Source of the DNA: Alphaproteobacteria bacterium
GTDB taxonomy: Bacteria; Pseudomonadota; Alphaproteobacteria; Acetobacterales; Acetobacteraceae
DNA length: 64,000 nucleotides
NCBI GenBank assembly: GCA_017307285.1
Contig: JAFKFI010000050.1
Location: forward strand, 23,195 to 87,194
Reading direction: 5' to 3'
A program made the position numbers and the translations under genes. Numbering within the stretch: position 1 is the stretch's first letter; every line of letters starts with the position of its first letter. Shown piece after piece: positions 28,045 through 36,451 of this stretch. The notes under the pieces were generated by a model. That model was not told the origin of the DNA. It saw only the letters and a list, made by a program, of their open reading frames with translations, and did not search any database.

Positions 28045-28755
28045 ATGTCATTCACGAGCAAAGTCATCATCGTCACCGGCGCGGCCGGCAATGTCGGCAG
28101 CGCGGTCATTCGCCTGCTGGCCGAGCGCGGCGCGCGGGTGGCGGCGGTCGACGCGGTCAAGCAGCCGCTCGACGCCTTGGTCGCCTCGCTGCCCGATCCC
28201 GGCCGCCACTTGGCGCTGTCCGGCTACGACCTGCTGGACCCCGCCGCTTGCGCCGCGATCGCCGAGCGGGTCGGCCGCGAGCTCGGCCGGATCGACGGGG
28301 TGGTGAACACCGTGGGCGGCTTCGCGATGGGCTCGCTCGCCGAATCGGGGCCGGAGCTGTGGGACCACATGTTCGGCCTCAACCTCAAGACCGCGCTCAA
28401 TCTCTATCGGGCGGTGGTGCCCTCGATGCGCGAGGCCCGCGCGGGAAGCCTCGTCGCCATCGGCGCCGCTGCCGCGCTGCGCGCTCCCGACGGTCTCGCT
28501 GCCTACGCCTCGTCCAAGAGCGCTGTGCTGCGCTTGACCGAGAGCCTGGCGGACGAGCTGAAGCGCGACGGCGTGCGGGTGAACGCCGTGCTGCCCGGCA
28601 CCATCGACACGCCGCAGAACCGCGCCGCGATGCCCGACGCTGACCCGTCGCTCTGGGTCAAGCCGACCGAGGTGGCCGAGGCCATCCTGTTTCTGCTGTC
28701 CGACGCGGCGAGCGGCGTCACCGGCGCGCTCCTGCCGGTCGGCGGCCGCAGCTAG
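28045..28755 (+). CDS. SDR-family oxidoreductase
   Basis: A 236-residue SDR. The cofactor motif TGAAGNVGSA departs from TGxxxGIG, NTVG replaces NNAG, and the catalytic pair is YASSK. ATG 28045 follows AGAGGAAG at a good distance. It is 17 bases ahead of an FAD monooxygenase gene on the same strand, so the two may act in one pathway, for example on hydroxylated or keto intermediates. Substrate unknown. Confidence 0.82.
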   Translation: MSFTSKVIIVTGAAGNVGSAVIRLLAERGARVAAVDAVKQPLDALVASLPDPGRHLALSGYDLLDPAACAAIAERVGRELGRIDGVVNTVGGFAMGSLAESGPELWDHMFGLNLKTALNLYRAVVPSMREARAGSLVAIGAAAALRAPDGLAAYASSKSAVLRLTESLADELKRDGVRVNAVLPGTIDTPQNRAAMPDADPSLWVKPTEVAEAILFLLSDAASGVTGALLPVGGRS

Positions 28756-28772
28756 CGGACGAGACCAGGCGC

Positions 28773-29987
28773 ATGGCCGACCGGACAGTCACCTGCTGCA
28801 TCGCCGGCGGCGGTCCGGCGGGCATGATGGCGGGGTTCTTGCTGGCGCGCGCCGGGGTCGAGGTGCTGGTGCTGGAGAAGCACGCGGATTTCCTGCGCGA
28901 CTTCCGCGGCGACACGATCCATCCCTCGACCCTGCAGGTGATGCACGAGCTCGGCCTGCTCGACGAATTCCTCCGCTTGCCGCACCAGAAAGCCGAGCAA
29001 CTGAGCGGGCAGGTCGGCGACACCGTGCTGCGGATCGCCGATTTCCGGCACTTGCCGACCACGTGCAAGTTCATCGCCTTCATGCCGCAATGGGATTTTC
29101 TCGATTTCCTTGCCGGCCATGCCGAACGCCTGCCCCGCTTCGGCCTGATGCGGCGCGCCGAGGCGAGAGAGTTGATCGAGGAGGACGGGCGCGTCGTCGG
29201 CTTGCGCGCGAGCACGCCCGACGGCGCGCTCGACATCCGCGCCGATCTCGTCATCGGGGCGGACGGGCGACATTCGACCGTCCGCGCCAAGGCGGGACTG
29301 GTCAGCCACCAGCTGGGCGCGCCGATCGACGTTCTGTGGCTGCGCCTGTCGCGCCATGACGGCGATCCGAACGAGACCTTCGGGCGGTTCGATACCGGCC
29401 GGCTCGCGGTCCTGATCAATCGCGGCGACTATTGGCAGCTCGGCTACGTCATCCCGAAAGGCGGGTTCGACGAGTTGCGGCAGGCGGGACTTGCCACCCT
29501 GCAATCCCGGCTCGCCGCCCTCGTGCCCTTCCTCGCCGACCGGGTGGGTGCGCTCGACACATGGGACAAGGTGAACCTGCTGACCGTCGCGGTGGACCGG
29601 TTGGAGCGGTGGCACCGCCCGGGGCTGCTGTGCATCGGTGACGCGGCGCACGCCATGTCGCCGGTCGGCGGCGTCGGGATCAATCTGGCCATCCAGGATG
29701 CCGTGGCGACGGCGAACATCCTTGCCGGGGCGCTGCGCGAGCAGCGGCTGAGCGAGACCGATCTCGCCCTCGTCCAGCGGCGGCGCGAGTTTCCCGCGCG
29801 GGCGACGCAGCGGCTGCAGATCGCCATCCAGAACCGCGTCATCACCCGCGTGCTGGGCTCCTCGGGCACGCTCTCCGCGCCGTTGCCGCTGCGGCTGGCG
29901 GCCGCCATTCCCCTGTTTCGGCGCCTCCCGGCGCGGCTGATCGGAATGGGCGTGCGGCCGGAGCACGTTCGCGCATCGGCGGCCTAG
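28773..29987 (+). CDS. FAD-dependent aromatic hydroxylase-type monooxygenase
   Basis: A 404-residue class A flavoprotein monooxygenase (UbiH/PHBH type). The dinucleotide-binding motif IAGGGPAGMMAG is at residues 9-20, the DG motif reads GADGRHSTVR, and the second FAD motif is GDAAHAMSPVGGVGINLAIQD. It probably hydroxylates an aromatic or polyketide-like compound with NAD(P)H and oxygen. The nearest genes (an SDR upstream) give no clear pathway. Soluble. Confidence 0.85.
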   Translation: MADRTVTCCIAGGGPAGMMAGFLLARAGVEVLVLEKHADFLRDFRGDTIHPSTLQVMHELGLLDEFLRLPHQKAEQLSGQVGDTVLRIADFRHLPTTCKFIAFMPQWDFLDFLAGHAERLPRFGLMRRAEARELIEEDGRVVGLRASTPDGALDIRADLVIGADGRHSTVRAKAGLVSHQLGAPIDVLWLRLSRHDGDPNETFGRFDTGRLAVLINRGDYWQLGYVIPKGGFDELRQAGLATLQSRLAALVPFLADRVGALDTWDKVNLLTVAVDRLERWHRPGLLCIGDAAHAMSPVGGVGINLAIQDAVATANILAGALREQRLSETDLALVQRRREFPARATQRLQIAIQNRVITRVLGSSGTLSAPLPLRLAAAIPLFRRLPARLIGMGVRPEHVRASAA

Positions 29988-30072
29988 CGCGGCGCCCGGC
30001 CGGAGTCTTCTCCCTCGGATGCGGCGGATGACGGTCGATGCTGCGCCAAATACGATGGTATTGCGGTTGTGC

Positions 30073-30093
30073 AAGACGATTTTTTCTCGTCTT
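30073..30093. other. Short perfect hairpin in the leader of the binding-protein gene
   Basis: AAGACGA and TCGTCTT flank a loop of six T and one C, about 130 bases before the start of the peptide-type substrate-binding protein. It may be an operator or a transcript hairpin. The surrounding 29988-30169 holds no gene. Confidence 0.35.
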
Positions 30094-30223
30094 ATCCGCG
30101 CATGAGCACAACTCGTGACGCGCAATCGCGTCGGGCGTCCAGTGAAGGCTTGCTTATCGTCAAAAGATCGTGAAAATTACGCAAACCGTGCCCCGGATGG
30201 GGCGCAGCCAGGGATCCCTTTCG

Positions 30224-31807
30224 ATGTCGTACCGCCTTCTCGGGCTCGTTGCAGCTTTGAGCCTTGCGGCCTTGGCCGGATCGGCCAGCGCGTCCGCAGC
30301 CGTTTTCCGTTGGGCGAACGATGGCGACGTGAGCTCGATGGACCCTTATACGCGCAACGAGACGGTCCAGCTCTCGTTTCTCGCGAACATCTATGAGCCG
30401 CTGATCCGGCGCAACAAGGAGCTCGGTCTCGAGCCCTCGCTGGCCGTCAAGTGGGAGCAGACCAGCCCGACCGTTTGGCGCTTCCATCTCCGCGAGGGCG
30501 TGAAATTCACCGACGGAACGCCGCTCACCGCCGACGACGTGGTGTTCTCCTTGGGGCGGGTGAAGTCGCCCAACTCGGTGCTGCGCGCCACCCTGGGCTC
30601 GGTCAAGGAGGCCCGCAAGGTCGACAACCTGACCGTGGATTTCGACACCGGCAAGCCCGATCCGATCCTGCCGCAGGAACTCACCACCTTCGGCATCATG
30701 AGCAAGGCCTGGGCCGAGAAGAACAACGCCGTCGAGCCGGTCAATCTCAGCTCCGGGCAGGAGAACTACGCGATCCGCCATGCGATGGGCACCGGCCCCT
30801 ATGTCCTGGTGAGCCGCGAGCCCGACCGGCGGACCGTCATCGAGGCCAATCCGAACTGGTGGGACAAGCGCGAGGGCAACGTCACCCGCTCGGAGTTCAA
30901 CGTGATCTCCAACGCCTCGACGCGCGTCGCCGCGCTGCTGTCGGGCGAGATCGACATGATCTACTCGGTGCCGCCGCAGGATATGGACCGGATCAAGCAC
31001 ACCGAGGGTCTCAAGCTCATCACCGGGCCGGAGCTGCGCACCATCTTCCTCGGCATGGACCAGTGGCGCGACGAACTCTTGCGCTCCAACATCAAGGGCA
31101 AGAACCCGCTCAAGGACGTGCGGGTGCGCGAGGCCTTCGCGCTGGCGATCGACGAGGCGGCCATCGCGTCCCGCATCATGCGCGGCCAGGCGCATCCCAC
31201 CTGGCAGATGTGGGGTCCCGGCGTCAACGGCTTCGACAAGGCGCAGAACGAGCGGCCCAAGGCCGATCCGGCCAAGGCCAAGCAGCTGCTCGCCGAGGCC
31301 GGCTACCCGAACGGCTTCAGCATGAGCATGGACTGCCCGAACGACCGCTACGTCAACGACGAGGCGATCTGCACGGCCGTGGTGGCGATGCTGGCGCGGA
31401 TCGGTGTCAAGGTCGACCTGACCGCCCAGACAAAAATCCGCTTCTTCAGCAAGATCGCGGCACCCGCCTACGATACGGATTTCTACATGCTCGGCTGGAC
31501 CCCGGCGACCTACGACGCGCACAACGCGCTCTACAATCTGATCGCCACCCGCAAGCTGCCACAGGGCGAGGTGAACTATGGCGGCTATTCCAATCCCCAG
31601 ATGGACGACCTGATCGCGAGCATCGGTGTGGAGGCGGACCCGGCCAAGCGCGACGCGATGATCCATCAGGCGACCGCGATCCTGCAGAAGGATTTCGGCT
31701 ATATCCCGCTGCACCAGCAGATGATCGCCTGGGCGGCGCGGAAGAACATCGAGCTCGTGCAGATGGCCGACAACTATTTCCCGCTGCGCTTCGTGAAGGT
31801 GAAATAG
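30224..31807 (+). CDS. ABC transporter substrate-binding protein, peptide/nickel (SBP family 5) type
   Basis: A 527-residue periplasmic binding protein of the DppA/OppA family. A signal peptide (hydrophobic residues 4-20, cleavage near SASA-AV) is followed by the family opening FRWANDGDVSSMDPYTRNE and the conserved VKFTDGTPLTADDVVFSL. ATG 30224 gives the neatest signal peptide; ATG 30197 or GTG 30170 would add up to 18 residues. No permease or ATPase gene is next to it, so it is an orphan that must use a transporter encoded elsewhere. Ligand unknown. Confidence 0.88.
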   Translation: MSYRLLGLVAALSLAALAGSASASAAVFRWANDGDVSSMDPYTRNETVQLSFLANIYEPLIRRNKELGLEPSLAVKWEQTSPTVWRFHLREGVKFTDGTPLTADDVVFSLGRVKSPNSVLRATLGSVKEARKVDNLTVDFDTGKPDPILPQELTTFGIMSKAWAEKNNAVEPVNLSSGQENYAIRHAMGTGPYVLVSREPDRRTVIEANPNWWDKREGNVTRSEFNVISNASTRVAALLSGEIDMIYSVPPQDMDRIKHTEGLKLITGPELRTIFLGMDQWRDELLRSNIKGKNPLKDVRVREAFALAIDEAAIASRIMRGQAHPTWQMWGPGVNGFDKAQNERPKADPAKAKQLLAEAGYPNGFSMSMDCPNDRYVNDEAICTAVVAMLARIGVKVDLTAQTKIRFFSKIAAPAYDTDFYMLGWTPATYDAHNALYNLIATRKLPQGEVNYGGYSNPQMDDLIASIGVEADPAKRDAMIHQATAILQKDFGYIPLHQQMIAWAARKNIELVQMADNYFPLRFVKVK

Positions 31808-31882
31808 CCCCCCTCCCCTTGCCCCGGCCGCGCCGGGCAAGGATGATGCGAGCCAAGGAAACGCCGTTCGCGGAGCCGCGCG

Positions 31883-32551
31883 ATGAATGTCCTCGCCCCT
31901 GCCCGGGCCAGGCTGTCGGTCGAGATCGTGCACGACCTGGTCTGTCCGTGGTGCTTCCTCGGGGTGCGTCGTCTGACGCGAACCTTACGCCGGCGGCCCG
32001 ACCTGCTGTTCGACCTCTCCTGGCGCCCCTTCCTGCTCAATCCCGACATGCCGCGCGCTGGGATGCCGCGGCCGGACTACGTGATCCGCAAGTTCGGCGG
32101 CGAGGATCGGGCGCGTCGACTCTACGCCTCGATCACCGAGATCGGCCGGGTGGAGGGCGTGCAATTTCGCTTTGACCGCATCCGCCGCACGCCGAGCAGC
32201 GTGGACGCGCACCGGCTGGTGCGCTGGGCCGCCCGCTTCGGTCGCGCGAGCGAGACGGCCGAGGCGCTGTTCTCGGCGCATTTCACCGATGGGCTCGACA
32301 TCGGCGATACCGAGGTGCTGGCGGCGATCGGCCATGCGGTCGGCCTGGACGCCGCCGCGGCGCGTCGTCACCTCGCCGGCGACGAGGGCGTCGACGTGAT
32401 CCACGCCGACAATCTCCGCGCTCATCGGCTGGGGATCAATGGCGTGCCCTGCTTCGTCATCGCCGGCCGGCACGCCATCGCCGGCGCGCAGGAGCCCGAG
32501 GTGATCGAGCGGTTGCTGGACGTGGCCGCGGTGGAGGCGGCGGACATCTGA
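31883..32551 (+). CDS. DsbA/FrnE-like thioredoxin-fold oxidoreductase
   Basis: A 222-residue protein with the redox pair CPWC at residues 21-24 (HDLVCPWCFLG) and the cis-proline segment INGVPCFVIAGRHAIAGAQ near the C-terminus, both hallmarks of FrnE-type DsbA proteins. No signal peptide, so it acts in the cytosol, probably as a thiol oxidoreductase or glutathione-dependent isomerase. It lies 75 bases after the binding-protein gene and 31 before the SMP-30 gene. Confidence 0.85.
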   Translation: MNVLAPARARLSVEIVHDLVCPWCFLGVRRLTRTLRRRPDLLFDLSWRPFLLNPDMPRAGMPRPDYVIRKFGGEDRARRLYASITEIGRVEGVQFRFDRIRRTPSSVDAHRLVRWAARFGRASETAEALFSAHFTDGLDIGDTEVLAAIGHAVGLDAAAARRHLAGDEGVDVIHADNLRAHRLGINGVPCFVIAGRHAIAGAQEPEVIERLLDVAAVEAADI

Positions 32552-32582
32552 GCTTCATCCCCGCCGCGCAACGGAGGGAACG

Positions 32583-33815
32583 ATGATGGACAACGAGATC
32601 GCTTGGCCTGGGGACAATCAGGGCATGGCGCGCCGCAGGGTGCTGCGGGGAGCCGCCGGGCTGACCGTGGCCGCGGCGGCTGCCCCGATCGCGGCCCTGG
32701 CGCAACCGAACGCCAGTGCCAGCCGTGCCACGCCGCCGAGCGTCGTCAGCAACCCGCCGCGCCAGTGGGGACGCGGGGCGCCGCCGAATATCTATCCCGA
32801 CCCCGACATCATCGTGGTCGACGATGCCTTCAAGCAATACCTGCTCGGGATCACCCCGGTTCACCGGATCTGGACGGGCTTTCTCTGGGCCGAGGGCCCC
32901 GCTTGGTCGAGCCAGGGCCAGTACCTGGTGTTCAGCGACGTACAGGCCAATACGCAGTATCGCTTTCTCTGGGACGACCGGCGGGTCACGACGTTCCGCA
33001 AGCCGTCGTTCAACAGCAACGGCAACTCGTTCGATTTCCAGGGCCGCCAGCTCTCGACCGAGGACTTCCACCGCCGCGTCGTCCGTTGGGAGCATGACGG
33101 GACGATGACGGTGATCGCCGACAGCTTTGAGGGCAAGGGGCTGAACTCGCCCAACGACCTCGTGCCGCACCCCGACGGCAGCATCTGGTTCACCGATCCA
33201 CCCTATGGCGACTCGCTTTCCGAGGGGCATCCGGACGAGGCTGGCGGCCCGACCAACCCGCAAGGCGTGCTCAACCCGCGCACCGGCGCGCCCGATGCCG
33301 GGGTAATCGGCGGGCGCAAGCGCGAGCTGCCGGCTAACACCTATCGCTGGGACCCGAGCGGTCGGCTCGACGTGGTGGTGCCGGGCGAGCAGGTGCCCGA
33401 TCCCAACGGCCTATGCTTCTCGCCCGACTACAAGACTTTGTACCTGATCAGCACCGGCAAGGGTCCGGGCGACACCGAAGGCGGCAAGGGCGTGATCTAT
33501 GCCTTCGATGTGCAGGGCCAGAAGCTCGCCGATCAGAGGGTGTTCACCGATATGATGGTGGACGGCGTGCATTGCGGGCCGGACGGGATGCGCGCCGACG
33601 TGTCCGGCAATCTGTGGTGCGCCTCCAACGCGCCGCTTGGCTATGCCGGCGTCCTGGTGTTCACGCCGCAGGCCAAGCTGCTGGGCCGCATCCGCCTGCC
33701 GGAGGTGTGCGCGAACCTCGCCTTCGCCGGACCGAAGCGCAACCACCTCATCATGTGCGCCAGCCAGTCGCTCTACATGCTGCAGGTGCAGACGCAGGGC
33801 GCCGCACCCGGGTAA
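32583..33815 (+). CDS. SMP-30/gluconolactonase-like beta-propeller, Tat-exported
   Basis: A 410-residue protein with a Tat-type leader (MARRRVLRGAAGL at residues 15-27, then a hydrophobic stretch and ALAQP). The six-bladed SMP-30 propeller follows, with ligand segments EGPAWSSQGQYLVFSD, NGLNSPNDL-like (LNSPNDLVPHPDGSIWFTDP) and PDPNGLCFSPD, which supply the metal-site Glu, Asn and Asp. It likely hydrolyses a sugar lactone in the periplasm. It follows the FrnE-like gene by 31 bases and ends at an intergenic repeat. Confidence 0.88.
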   Translation: MMDNEIAWPGDNQGMARRRVLRGAAGLTVAAAAAPIAALAQPNASASRATPPSVVSNPPRQWGRGAPPNIYPDPDIIVVDDAFKQYLLGITPVHRIWTGFLWAEGPAWSSQGQYLVFSDVQANTQYRFLWDDRRVTTFRKPSFNSNGNSFDFQGRQLSTEDFHRRVVRWEHDGTMTVIADSFEGKGLNSPNDLVPHPDGSIWFTDPPYGDSLSEGHPDEAGGPTNPQGVLNPRTGAPDAGVIGGRKRELPANTYRWDPSGRLDVVVPGEQVPDPNGLCFSPDYKTLYLISTGKGPGDTEGGKGVIYAFDVQGQKLADQRVFTDMMVDGVHCGPDGMRADVSGNLWCASNAPLGYAGVLVFTPQAKLLGRIRLPEVCANLAFAGPKRNHLIMCASQSLYMLQVQTQGAAPG

Positions 33816-33830
33816 CGGGCGCCGACGCGA

Positions 33831-33878
33831 AATGAATTCCGCGCTACCCCGTGGCCGTAGGGCGGAATTCATTCCGCC
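33831..33878. repeat. Double-hairpin intergenic repeat, copy B
   Basis: AATGAATTCCGCGCTAC pairs with GTAGGGCGGAATTCATT, nine bases apart, and the second arm also forms its own GGCGGAAT/ATTCCGCC hairpin. It lies between the convergent SMP-30 and VOC genes. Same family as 21225-21278 and 59735-59797. Confidence 0.75.
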
Positions 33879-33901
33879 TCCACGGACCCCGGAGGGAGCA
33901 G

Positions 33902-34312
33902 TTACGGCGCGACGTAGACCATCCAGGAGACTCCGAAGCGGTCGGCTACCATGCCGAATTGCGACGAGAAGAAGGTCTTGCCGAGCGGCATCTGCACCTG
34001 TCCGCCGTCCGACAAGGCGGCGAACACGCGTTTGGCCTCGGCATCGTCGGCGGCGGTGAGCGACAAGGCGAAGCCCTGGAAGCTCGCCTTCCCTTGGCAA
34101 TGCCCGTCCGATACCAGCACCATCGTCTCGCCGATCTGCACGCTGGCGTGCATCACTTTGTCCTCGGCGCCGGGCGGGATCGAGCCGGGCGGCGGATCGG
34201 GCATCTCCTTGAAGCGCATGAGCATCGTCACCTCGGCACCGAGAGCGCGCCGGTAGAAATCGATCGCCTCCTCGGCGCGGCCGTCGAAGAACAGATAAGG
34301 CTGGACTTGCAT
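33902..34312 (-). CDS. VOC-family (PhnB-like glyoxalase fold) protein
   Basis: A 136-residue single-chain VOC protein of the PhnB/3-demethylubiquinone-like group: PYLFFDGRAEEAIDFY at the start, MHASVQIGETMVLVSD in the middle and GMVADRFGVSWMV at the end. Function within this group is rarely known; some bind metals or small thiols. It is divergent from a TetR gene and may be under its control. Confidence 0.85.
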   Translation of the reverse strand: MQVQPYLFFDGRAEEAIDFYRRALGAEVTMLMRFKEMPDPPPGSIPPGAEDKVMHASVQIGETMVLVSDGHCQGKASFQGFALSLTAADDAEAKRVFAALSDGGQVQMPLGKTFFSSQFGMVADRFGVSWMVYVAP

Positions 34313-34393
34313 CGGCGTATCCTCTCCAGGCGGTGGGACAATCCGCGCGCCGGGTCACGACGCGACCGGCGGGAATGCGCGGCGACGTCGCTA

Positions 34394-34441
34394 TTGTGAA
34401 CGCCGTCCACAAGTTCTATCAATGCTTATGGACAGTGTCCA
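34394..34441 (+). promoter_or_regulatory. Promoter and palindromic operator before TetR gene
   Basis: A -35 (TTGTGA, 34394-34399) and -10 (TATCAA, 34417-34422) are separated by 17 bases. Just downstream is a 13-base palindrome, TGGACA-G-TGTCCA (34429-34441), about where transcription would start; a GTCCAC half-copy lies in the spacer (34405-34410). This fits autoregulation by the TetR protein. Confidence 0.5.
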
Positions 34442-34456
34442 CATCAAGGAACGGTG

Positions 34457-35098
34457 ATGCGGGCGAGCAGCGCCCCGCCGGCTCGCCGCACCTATCGCCA
34501 CGGCGACCTGCGGCGGGCGCTGATCGATGCGGGGGTCGAGCTGGCGCGCGGCGGCGGGCCAGATGCGGTGGTGCTGCGCGAAGCCACGCGACGCGCGGGT
34601 GTCGTGCCGAACGCCGCCTATCGGCATTTTTCCAGCCGGCAGGAATTGCTGGGCGCGGTGCGCTCGGCGGCTCTGTCGGCGCTGGCCGTCGCGATGGAGA
34701 CCGAGCTCGCCGGGCTGGGCAGCGCGGAGGACCCGGCCGATCTCGCCCGCGCCAACCTGCGGGCGATCGGCACCGGCTATCTGCGGTTCGCCCTGGCCGA
34801 GCCGGGGCTGTTCCGCACCGCCTTCGCGGTGCCCCGCGAGCCGGGAGGTAGCGCCGATCCCGACAAGGTGGGCAAGAGCGGCCTCGATCCGTTCGAGCTG
34901 CTCGGCGCGGCCCTCGACCGGCTGGTCGCCGCCGGCGTGCTGCCGGAAGCGCGCCGCGCCGGCGCCGAATACCTGGCCTGGTCGGCGGTGCATGGTCTCG
35001 CCATGCTCGTCCTCGACGGACCGCTGCGAGGCCTCGCCCCGGCCGAGACGGCGAGCATAGGCGAGCGTCTGTGCGACATGGTGGAGAAGGGCTTGTAG
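34457..35098 (+). CDS. TetR/AcrR-family regulator with WHG-type C-terminal domain
   Basis: A 213-residue regulator. The N-terminal helix-turn-helix is clear (LREATRRAGVVPNAAYRHF, then SSRQELLGAV), and the C-terminal half ends in the WSAVHGLAMLVLDGPL segment of WHG-type TetR proteins. ATG 34457 lies six bases after AGGA; GTG 34454 is the alternative. A palindrome at its promoter suggests self-control, and the divergent VOC gene is the other likely target. Ligand unknown. Confidence 0.85.
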   Translation: MRASSAPPARRTYRHGDLRRALIDAGVELARGGGPDAVVLREATRRAGVVPNAAYRHFSSRQELLGAVRSAALSALAVAMETELAGLGSAEDPADLARANLRAIGTGYLRFALAEPGLFRTAFAVPREPGGSADPDKVGKSGLDPFELLGAALDRLVAAGVLPEARRAGAEYLAWSAVHGLAMLVLDGPLRGLAPAETASIGERLCDMVEKGL

Positions 35099-35112
35099 CA
35101 GCGACTGTTCGC

Positions 35113-35141
35113 TTGACATTGTTACCTTGGTCAGTTAAATA
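35113..35141 (+). promoter_or_regulatory. Sigma-70-type promoter of the EndoU toxin gene
   Basis: TTGACA at 35113-35118 and TAAATA at 35136-35141 with a 17-base spacer, in a visibly AT-rich stretch (35105-35155) in otherwise GC-rich DNA. The transcript would start near 35149, about 23 bases before the GTG. Confidence 0.55.
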
Positions 35142-35171
35142 TATTGACAATCACTACGGGACGAATGTACG

Positions 35172-36122
35172 GTGAGTTGGCAGGATCAGGGTCGGCAGGA
35201 ACATGGATGGTTCGGCAACGGCACCGGCTCTCACGCTGGCAGCAGCCTCTTCGCGCGTGGAGGGCTCGGCCAGCGCATCGACGCAATCGCCCACGGCGCG
35301 GTCGCGTCTCTTCCACCGGCGCTGCGGCGGCGCGGGGAAGCGCAGCGTGACGCGGGCATCTCGGCAAGACTGACCGAGGTCATGGCTGCCTGGGTCCGAG
35401 GCGCGAAACTTGATAAGGCGACTTTCGCCGAGCGGTTCTTCGGACGCGCACCCGACGACCCGATTGTCGCCAAGCTCCGCCGCGCTGCGCAGGGCGCCGA
35501 CATGGCCCAGAGCCACGCCGAACTGCGCGACGCCGCTGGCCAACTCGCCGACGCCAAGCAGGCCATCGGCCTCGATCAATGGCCCCGGTTCCTGGCTGAT
35601 GCACAGGATCGCGCCCGCGATCCGGCTACCATCGCGGCTGTCGAGGAGAGCCATAAGCCGCCGGACTTGCGCAAGGACGCGATCCGTCCCGCTTATCCAG
35701 TCGAGACCGCATTCGAGATTGCGGCAGCCGGCCTCCTAGGAGGCCCAGCCGCGGCAGCGCGCACGGCGGGTAGCGCGGTTTTGCGGCAAGTCGTACGCGG
35801 ACAGCGCGCAAGACCTCCCCAAGCCGCGATCAGTGCTGACCGGCGGATTCACATTCTGGATGGCGATAGCACGGGTGGTGGTCATCGACCCGGCGTCGGT
35901 ACTCCGGGCAAGAGCGAATTCCCGGTCGGCTGGTCCGACGATAAGATAATCAACGCGATCGAGACCGTCGCCAACGACCCCGCTGCCATCCGCACACTCC
36001 AGCCGAATGGACGGCTCAGGGTGGAGGGAACTAGCGGCGGCATCGATATCCGCGTCATCATTGACCGCGATGGGAAGTCAATCTGGACGGCACACCCGGT
36101 TAATATGCCACGCAATCCTTGA
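35172..36122 (+). CDS. Putative polymorphic toxin with C-terminal bacterial EndoU ribonuclease domain
   Basis: A 316-residue protein. Its last 90 residues match the bacterial EndoU nuclease fold (family EndoU_bacteria, related to eukaryotic XendoU and to CdiA-type toxins): HILDGD starts at His227, GGHRPG gives His238, Lys247 follows in PGKSEFP, and WSDDKIINAI and the closing SIWTAHPVNMP complete the pattern. These are the expected catalytic His, His and Lys plus the C-terminal Thr region. Residues 1-190 are helical, charged and unfamiliar; a small-residue hydrophobic stretch (residues 180-205) may be a membrane or pretoxin element. No signal peptide, LXG, PAAR or repeat region is seen. Start is GTG 35172. 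Likely RNA-cleaving toxin, with immunity encoded directly downstream; delivery route unknown. Confidence 0.75.
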   Translation: MSWQDQGRQEHGWFGNGTGSHAGSSLFARGGLGQRIDAIAHGAVASLPPALRRRGEAQRDAGISARLTEVMAAWVRGAKLDKATFAERFFGRAPDDPIVAKLRRAAQGADMAQSHAELRDAAGQLADAKQAIGLDQWPRFLADAQDRARDPATIAAVEESHKPPDLRKDAIRPAYPVETAFEIAAAGLLGGPAAAARTAGSAVLRQVVRGQRARPPQAAISADRRIHILDGDSTGGGHRPGVGTPGKSEFPVGWSDDKIINAIETVANDPAAIRTLQPNGRLRVEGTSGGIDIRVIIDRDGKSIWTAHPVNMPRNP

Positions 36123-36134
36123 GGAAGAGCCGAA

Positions 36135-36404
36135 ATGATTGATCATGCTCACCCTGACCAATTGCACCAACTCTTTACCAGCCTGCTGCACGAGCTTTCA
36201 GCCGCCTGGCCGAAACAAGATCTCGAGTATGTGCTCGAGGAGATTGATCACGGGGAGTATGAGGACGCCTTGGAGAACTTGATCGCGCTCGGCTTGCGGA
36301 ATGGCAGAGGATTCGGACCCGATGGCACTCGGCAGGTCGAGGCTTTGGCCGCGGCAATGGGGATGGAGAACTCGTCATTCGTCGGGCAGCTTCGGAAGAC
36401 TTGA
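36135..36404 (+). CDS. MafI-like immunity protein, cognate to EndoU toxin
   Basis: An 89-residue, acidic, all-helical protein that begins 12 bases after the toxin stop behind GAGGAAGAG. The block LEYVLEEIDHGEYEDALENL near residues 30-49 resembles MafI-type immunity proteins, which accompany EndoU-type toxins in other bacteria. Position, size and charge all fit a cytosolic inhibitor of the upstream nuclease. Family naming is by resemblance, not by search. Confidence 0.7.
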   Translation: MIDHAHPDQLHQLFTSLLHELSAAWPKQDLEYVLEEIDHGEYEDALENLIALGLRNGRGFGPDGTRQVEALAAAMGMENSSFVGQLRKT

Positions 36405-36451
36405 GGGTAAACACAAAGGGGCGTCCTACGCCGGTAGCTCGGGAAACCGAT

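Noticed and set aside
30092..31933. Open frame of about 613 residues antisense to the peptide-type binding protein
   Set aside because: Typical high-GC shadow: low-complexity His/Arg/Leu-rich, no motifs. Covers the sense gene and both flanks.
34313..34456. Additional short gene between VOC and TetR genes
   Set aside because: Region is explained by the promoter and operator; no coding-like frame.
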